A stretch of DNA of 64,000 bases from Syngnathus acus (taxonomy: Eukaryota; Chordata; Actinopteri; Syngnathiformes; Syngnathidae), in the NCBI RefSeq assembly GCF_901709675.1, contig NC_051100.1, forward strand, positions 3,286,001 through 3,350,000. The letters are read 5' to 3'. Each line of letters opens with the position of its first letter. Positions within the stretch are counted from its first letter, which is position 1. Positions 59,301 through 64,000 of the stretch are shown here, piece after piece. Made by a program: the position numbers and the translations under genes. Below the pieces are notes generated by a model, which was given only the letters and a program-made list of their open reading frames with translations, did not search any database and had not been told where the DNA came from.

Positions 59301-60267
59301 TGCACTTCAGTCAAAATGTTTTTTCCCCCAGAAAGCAGCGGTTGAGATTGAGTAAAAAAAAAAACTGTTGTCTAAATATTAATAGTTTGTTTTCATCTGC
59401 AGTCAACCCCAGTTTATTACGCAAAAATGAACGATTGTCTCCACGCCAGGCACTTCCACGGTGATCTGCAAACCTCTGGTGATCGACAACCAGCTCTTCA
59501 TCATCGTGGCTCAGCTCTTCGGCGGCTCGCACATCTACAAGCGTGACACCTCAGCCAACAAGTTCATCAAGCTCCAAGGAATCGACATCCTCAAGATCCG
59601 CAAGCCCAACGACGTGGAGACTTTCCGCATCGACGGCGAGTCCTTCTTCGCCATCGCCGACAGCTCCAAGGCCGGCTCCACCACCATTTACAAGTGGAAC
59701 GGCAACGGCTTTTACTCGCACCAGTCGCTGCACCCCTGGTACCGCGACACCGACGTGGAGTACATGGAGATCTCCTCCAAGCCTCACCTCATCCTGTCCA
59801 GCAGCTCCCAGAGGCCCGTCATCTACCAGTGGAACAAAGTCACCAAGCTCTTCGAGCGGCGTACCGACATCCCCGAGATGGAGGACGTCTACGCCGTCAA
59901 GCATTTCAAGGTCAAATCGGACCTCTTCCTCTGCCTGACGCGCTTCATCGGCGATTCCAAGGTGATGCGCTGGGACGGCGCCCTCTTCAGGGAACTGCAG
60001 ACGGTGCCGTCGCGCGGCTCCATGGTGTTCCAGCCGTTAGCAGTGGGCAGCTGGCTGTACGCCATCTTGGGTAGCGACTACTCCTTCACTCAGGTGTACC
60101 GCTGGGATGCCAAGAAAGGCGAGTTCGTCCATTTCCAGGAGCTCAACATCCAGGCGCCCAGGGCCTTCTCGCCAGTCTCCATCGACAACCGCCAGTTCTT
60201 GCTCGCCTCCAGTTTCAAAGGGAAAACGCAGATTTACGAGCATCTGGTCATCGACCTGAGCAACTGA
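56308..60267 (+). CDS. lgi1: Leucine-rich glioma-inactivated protein 1 (LGI1), 8 exons
   Basis: Secreted synaptic protein that bridges ADAM22/ADAM23 receptors and tunes AMPA-receptor and Kv1 function. Coding exons: 56308-56534, 56611-56682, 57345-57416, 57524-57595, 57995-58066, 58621-58790, 58907-59071, 59450-60267. They join in frame into about 555 residues (human 557). A signal peptide ([13 protein letters not shown]) is followed by an LRR N-cap ([14 protein letters not shown]), four 72-nt exons each carrying one leucine-rich repeat, an LRR C-cap ([11 protein letters not shown] with an NAT sequon), then the seven-bladed EPTP propeller, mostly in the last exon ([48 protein letters not shown]). 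The upstream ATG at 56308 is preferred over 56335 because [10 protein letters not shown] aligns with the human N-terminus and gives the family length. A or b paralogue not resolved. Confidence 0.96.
57046..57064 (+). promoter_or_regulatory. Candidate CTCF site in an lgi1 intron
   Basis: TGGCCACCAGAGGGCGGTA matches the vertebrate CTCF core almost base for base. Sequence match only; binding is inferred. Confidence 0.5.
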
Positions 60268-61253
60268 ACGGGTACGCCGAGATGACGGCTGATGCTATCT
60301 TGAGAAAGGCGCGCATTATTATACAATGTGTTCTCCTTTCAAAGTGGGTAAAAGTATTGGGACATGTTGAAAAAATAAATGAATACATTTAAAAAAGAAA
60401 GAAATTTTAAAAGAAATAAATAAAAAGAAAGAAACTAGATCACGCTCACTTTAAAAATTCAGAGACTTAAGAATGATTTAGTTATCGACATGAAAATCTC
60501 TAGGATCCACAAAATGTCATTTTTTCAGATTTTCCCTTTTTCCAGGTTGTCCCAATACTTTATCTCTGCAGATTATATTTTAGTCGCATCAAGATTGGGC
60601 GTAATGCATGCATCTCAAGCTAGAATCAGACTTCCTGCATGATCAGGCCGTCCACGCATCATCATCATCATCCGCAAATCCAGAATGTGCATTAGAACAT
60701 GACTTTTGCCATGTTGCGTTACATTCGTCCGCTCATGTATGTATCAGCACAAAGTCATGCTCACGTGGAACTTTTCAACCAATCTGCCAAAAAAAGAAAT
60801 GTTTACATTTTTCAAATTTGTAAAAAAAAAAAAGCTTTTGTAAGGGTCAACAGCAGTGACATTGATATTTAACAAAATCTGCCTTCCTCACCTTGTACAT
60901 TTTAATCATGAATGTTTGTATTTTTAAACGATTGATGTGTTTTTTTCAGGAGCACTCGAGATTTGTTTCACTTTTGTCTTTCGTGTACACAAACCGATAC
61001 TAACTAAACAGCCATCTGTTTTCCATTCTACGTTTTTCAAAACTCATTTCGTTGCCTGGTCTAGTTGTGCCGAATCTGAATTGTAGCAGCAGCGGCGGCT
61101 CGGACCGTGTTGACGGCTAGGATGACATCATCGTTGACTAACATTGCGCTATTTCAATAAAAGCTTCAATCACTGATTAGTCGTTATTTTTGGACTTTTC
61201 ATTTTTTTGAAGCAACTTGGTGCATGTTGACTTTTTTACTGACGAGTATCAGT
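60268..61253. other. lgi1 3' UTR and spacer
   Basis: AATAAA at 61156-61161 (TTTCAATAAAAGC) is a plausible lgi1 poly(A) signal about 890 bases after the stop. The rest is AT-rich with no gene seen. Confidence 0.5.
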
Positions 61254-61406
61254 GTCAGTGGAGTCCACCCTTGAGAGGTTTACAGAAGCTTAGCAATGAG
61301 GACCTCAACCCAAAATCCTCCCGTAACCACACCTGCAGCACAAAGTATAAATTAGTCAGAATGACCCAAACAGGACATCGATCGCTCTCTCCATAGAATC
61401 GTGAAG
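61254..61406 (+). promoter_or_regulatory. Hatching-enzyme proximal promoter, gene 1
   Basis: This block is strongly conserved with 63240-63380 upstream of gene 2. It contains a shared TCAGTGGAGTCCACCC word, an AACCCAAAATCCT word, an E-box CACCTG (61330-61335) and a TATA box (TATAAA, 61346-61351) 61 bases before the ATG. Confidence 0.75.
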
Positions 61407-62186
61407 ATGAGTCACTTCGCCAGCCTGCTGATGCTTCTCCTGCTCGGGCTCTCTCAGGCTTACCGGCTTGATGACATCCAAGAGCAAGATGAGGAAGACT
61501 CGGTCGACATCTCCGACAAAATCCTCACCGCCAATAACGGCACTGACGAGATCCTCCTAGAAGGAGATCTGCTGGTTCCCAGAACTAGGAACGCCCTGAA
61601 GTGCTGGCAACAGAGCTGCCTGTGGAAGAAAGCTTCCAACGGCCTTGTGTCGGTCCCTTACGTGGTGAGCCGAGACTTCCCCGCCGGGGAGAAGAGGAAG
61701 ATCGAGACGGCCGTGAGATCCTTCGACGGCACCACCTGCATCCGCTTCGTGCCCTGGACCGGCGAGTCCGATTACGTCAGCGTGGAGAACAAAAAAGGTT
61801 GCTTCTCGGCTCTGGGAAGGGTTGGCGGCAAGCAGGAGGTGTCCATCAATCGCGGCGGCTGCCTCTTCCACGGCATCATTCAGCATGAACTCAACCACGC
61901 TTTGGGCTTCCAGCACGAGCAGACCAGGAGCGACCGTGACGGCTACGTCAAGATCAACTGGGAGAACATCGATCCGGCGCAGGCCTTCAACTTCAACAGG
62001 CAGGACACCAACAACCTGAACACCCCGTACGATTACACCTCCGTCATGCACTACGGGAAAACGTCCTTCAGCATTAACGGGAAGGATACCATCACCCCCA
62101 TCCCCAACGCCAACGTCCAGATCGGCCAGAGGTCTGGCATGTCCCGATGGGACATCAAGAGAATCAACCTTCTCTACGACTGTTAA
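61407..62186 (+). CDS. High choriolytic (hatching) enzyme, astacin metalloprotease, single exon
   Basis: Zinc protease secreted by hatching-gland cells that swells and digests the egg envelope. The frame of 259 residues starts at ATG 61407 (MSHFASLL); the in-frame GTG two codons earlier is not needed. A signal peptide of about 18 residues (LLMLLLLGLSQA) is followed by an acidic propeptide with an NGT sequon. The mature astacin domain starts near NALKCW. The catalytic zinc site HELNHALGFQHE is complete, and the Met-turn is SVMHYG. Extra cysteines at the mature N-terminus (KCWQQSC) are typical of teleost hatching enzymes. It is intronless, as in derived teleosts where these genes lost introns. 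TATA promoter upstream; AATAAA at 62219. Tandem with a second copy 1.2 kb downstream. Confidence 0.94.
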   Translation: MSHFASLLMLLLLGLSQAYRLDDIQEQDEEDSVDISDKILTANNGTDEILLEGDLLVPRTRNALKCWQQSCLWKKASNGLVSVPYVVSRDFPAGEKRKIETAVRSFDGTTCIRFVPWTGESDYVSVENKKGCFSALGRVGGKQEVSINRGGCLFHGIIQHELNHALGFQHEQTRSDRDGYVKINWENIDPAQAFNFNRQDTNNLNTPYDYTSVMHYGKTSFSINGKDTITPIPNANVQIGQRSGMSRWDIKRINLLYDC

Positions 62187-62218
62187 AACAACACAAGTCG
62201 TCTCTTGAGTATCTTCTC

Positions 62219-62224
62219 AATAAA
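62219..62224 (+). terminator. Polyadenylation signal of hatching-enzyme gene 1
   Basis: AATAAA, 33 bases after the stop codon; a compact 3' UTR. Confidence 0.7.
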
Positions 62225-63239
62225 GTCAATGCAATATAAACGCTTTCTTGTCTCTTTGTGTGCCACGAAAATATGCGGAAAAACAACTTCATGTCCCTGG
62301 AAGAGATTTGCTGATTTGCAGTGAGGGACAAAATTAGTTAAGATAACATAAAAAGAATGATTCAGATAAACAATTTTTTTTGTATTATTAAGCAAACAAC
62401 CAATAAATTAACACAAAATTACAAAAAACAACAGATTCAAATGTTCTGGCCTTATGGTTTTGGCTTCAGCTAAAAAGAAAGGCAAATGAAACATGAATTC
62501 AAAGTGTGGTATAAACATAAAGTCATAAATCGGATTGCAACATTCAGGAAGATGGATACGTGGCTTTATTTCTATTACATTTCTGTCTCACACTGCAGTG
62601 TGAGGTCCAATTCAGATTTTTCTTTTTTTAATCGGATCTTTTAATTCTGTCCCCAGGTGGGAAAGATGCGCACAACAGAAAGAGCAGCACAATGTATTTT
62701 GAACTCAATTAAAAAAAGTGTGACAAGGACAGTTTAATTTATTTTGTCAATACTATATGTTTTTATCTGTATAAAATAATAGACTTCATTTTTTGTCTTA
62801 ATTTAAATAAATAATTTGTGGGGAAGTAGAAAGCTGTTGCATTTTTTTTCTTATTAAAACATTTTTTTTTAAGGAAGTGGAGGACTGAAACTCATTAATG
62901 ACATTGCCATTCATTTCAAAGGGGGAAAGGGGTGAAGGAACAAAAAAAAAAACCAGACAAATATCTTTTAAAAAAATTAGACCCTCACAAATCGTCATTA
63001 TAGTTTTTAAATATGCCACTTTGACATAATTTGAAAGTCACATCACTGCTTAAAAGTTGTTTCTTCTGTTTGTATGACTGACATTGTTGCAAAGAAATAA
63101 ACAGTTATATTTTTACCCTTGAAGTTTCTCTCAAATAAATACTGTATTTAGAGTAATCGTGAGTAAAGGTTTAGAAGGAGAGCTCAACTCAACTTGTCCA
63201 ACCCAGTAAAGCATATTTACAAGAATAACAAAGCATCAT
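62225..63239. other. Spacer between hatching-enzyme genes
   Basis: AT-rich, without a recognisable gene or repeat family. Confidence 0.5.
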
Positions 63240-63380
63240 GTCAGTGGAGTCCACCCTTGAGCGGGTTTATTAAGTCAGACCCCAACCCAAAATCCTGGTG
63301 GAGCCACACCTGTCAAGCAGAGTATAAAGAGACCTAGCTGACTCAAAGAGGACAAAAAGTTTCTCCATAGAAACTTCAAG
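63240..63380 (+). promoter_or_regulatory. Hatching-enzyme proximal promoter, gene 2
   Basis: Counterpart of 61254-61406 with the same opening word, AACCCAAAATCCT, E-box CACCTG (63307-63312) and TATAAA (63323-63328), here 58 bases before the ATG. Confidence 0.75.
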
Positions 63381-64000
63381 ATGTGTCGCTTCTCTAGCCT
63401 GCTGATGCTCCTCTTGCTTAGGCTCTCTCAGGCTTACCAGGATGACAACATGCAAGAGCAAGACGAGGAAGTCCCGATTGACATCTCCGACAAAATCCTC
63501 ACCGCCAATAACGCCACCGACGAGATCCTCCTGGAAGGAGATCTGCTGATTCCCAAAACCAGGAACGCCATAAAGTGCTGGTACTGGAACTGCCGGTGGA
63601 GCAAATACAGCAACGGCCATGTGATGATCCCTTACGTGGTGAGCCAAGACTTCCTCAAATGGGAGAAGCAGAAGATTGAAATGGCCATGAGGGCCTTCCA
63701 CGGCACCACCTGTATCCGCTTCGTGCCCAGGACCGGCGAGTTCGACTACATCAGTGTGGAGAGCAGAGGCGGTTGCTTCTCGTCACTGGGAAGGCAGGGC
63801 GGCAAGCAGGTGGTGTCCATCAACCGCCTTGGCTGCCTCTACCACGGCATCATCTTGCACGAGCTCATCCACGCTTTGGGCTTCCAGCACGAGCAAACCA
63901 GGAGTGACCGTGACGGCTACGTCAGGATCAACTGGGAGAACATCGACCCAGCGATAGCCTACAACTTCAACAGGCAGGACACCAACAACCTGAACACTCC
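63381..64000 (+). CDS. High choriolytic (hatching) enzyme, second copy, cut by window end
   Basis: The frame opens at ATG 63381 (MCRFSSLLML) and stays open to the window edge, about 206 residues. Signal peptide, acidic propeptide with an NAT sequon, then KCWYWNC and the complete zinc site HELIHALGFQHE are present. The Met-turn and C-terminus lie beyond the window. It is closely similar to gene 1 in the signal, pro and catalytic regions but clearly different between about 63590 and 63670 (for example SKYSNGHVMIP against KKASNGLVSVP). A tandem duplicate; the array may continue to the right. Confidence 0.92.
   Translation, partial: MCRFSSLLMLLLLRLSQAYQDDNMQEQDEEVPIDISDKILTANNATDEILLEGDLLIPKTRNAIKCWYWNCRWSKYSNGHVMIPYVVSQDFLKWEKQKIEMAMRAFHGTTCIRFVPRTGEFDYISVESRGGCFSSLGRQGGKQVVSINRLGCLYHGIILHELIHALGFQHEQTRSDRDGYVRINWENIDPAIAYNFNRQDTNNLNT

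Overview
This window is vertebrate nuclear DNA, almost certainly from a teleost fish. Genes are split by GT-AG introns, many of only 70-150 bases. Spacers are AT-rich with microsatellites and homopolymers. The right end holds intronless hatching-enzyme (choriolysin) genes, as seen in derived teleosts. No bacterial, viral or CRISPR features were seen.

Layout, left to right. 1-4080: gene-free upstream DNA with a degenerate ~127-bp tandem repeat. 4081-10537 (+): the cholinergic locus. The single-exon slc18a3 (vesicular acetylcholine transporter) lies inside the first intron of chat (choline acetyltransferase). A consensus splice donor at 4167 marks the likely shared 5' exon. 11912-18941 (-): ogdhl, 22 coding exons, convergent with chat. 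18944-22931: ogdhl 5' exon and intergenic DNA with a MITE-like hairpin. 22932-33755 (-): parg, 17 coding exons. 35093-50915 (-): a myoferlin-type ferlin of about 50 exons. 52143-54772 (+): cep55, head to head with the ferlin. 56308-60267 (+): lgi1, 8 exons. 61407-62186 and 63381-64000 (+): two tandem astacin hatching-enzyme genes, the second cut by the window end.

How the genes relate: VAChT loads into vesicles the acetylcholine made by ChAT, and the shared locus lets one promoter drive both. The other neighbours have unrelated jobs: mitochondrial 2-oxoglutarate oxidation, poly(ADP-ribose) breakdown, membrane repair and fusion, cytokinetic abscission, synaptic signalling and egg-envelope digestion. 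The order joins gene sets that in human sit apart at 10q11 (SLC18A3-CHAT, OGDHL, PARG) and 10q23 (MYOF, CEP55, LGI1).

Splice sites were assigned by eye. For chat, ogdhl, parg, cep55 and lgi1 the assigned exons join in frame from start to stop. The ferlin is the exception: three consecutive exons (38964-39578) carry frame-breaking indels, while the other exons inspected read cleanly. The most unusual finding is a pair of tandem-duplicated 36-nt exons in the ferlin (44833-44868 and 45202-45237). Both are frame-neutral and lie where ferlins are known to vary by splicing. A separate 15-nt micro-exon lies at 38507-38521.
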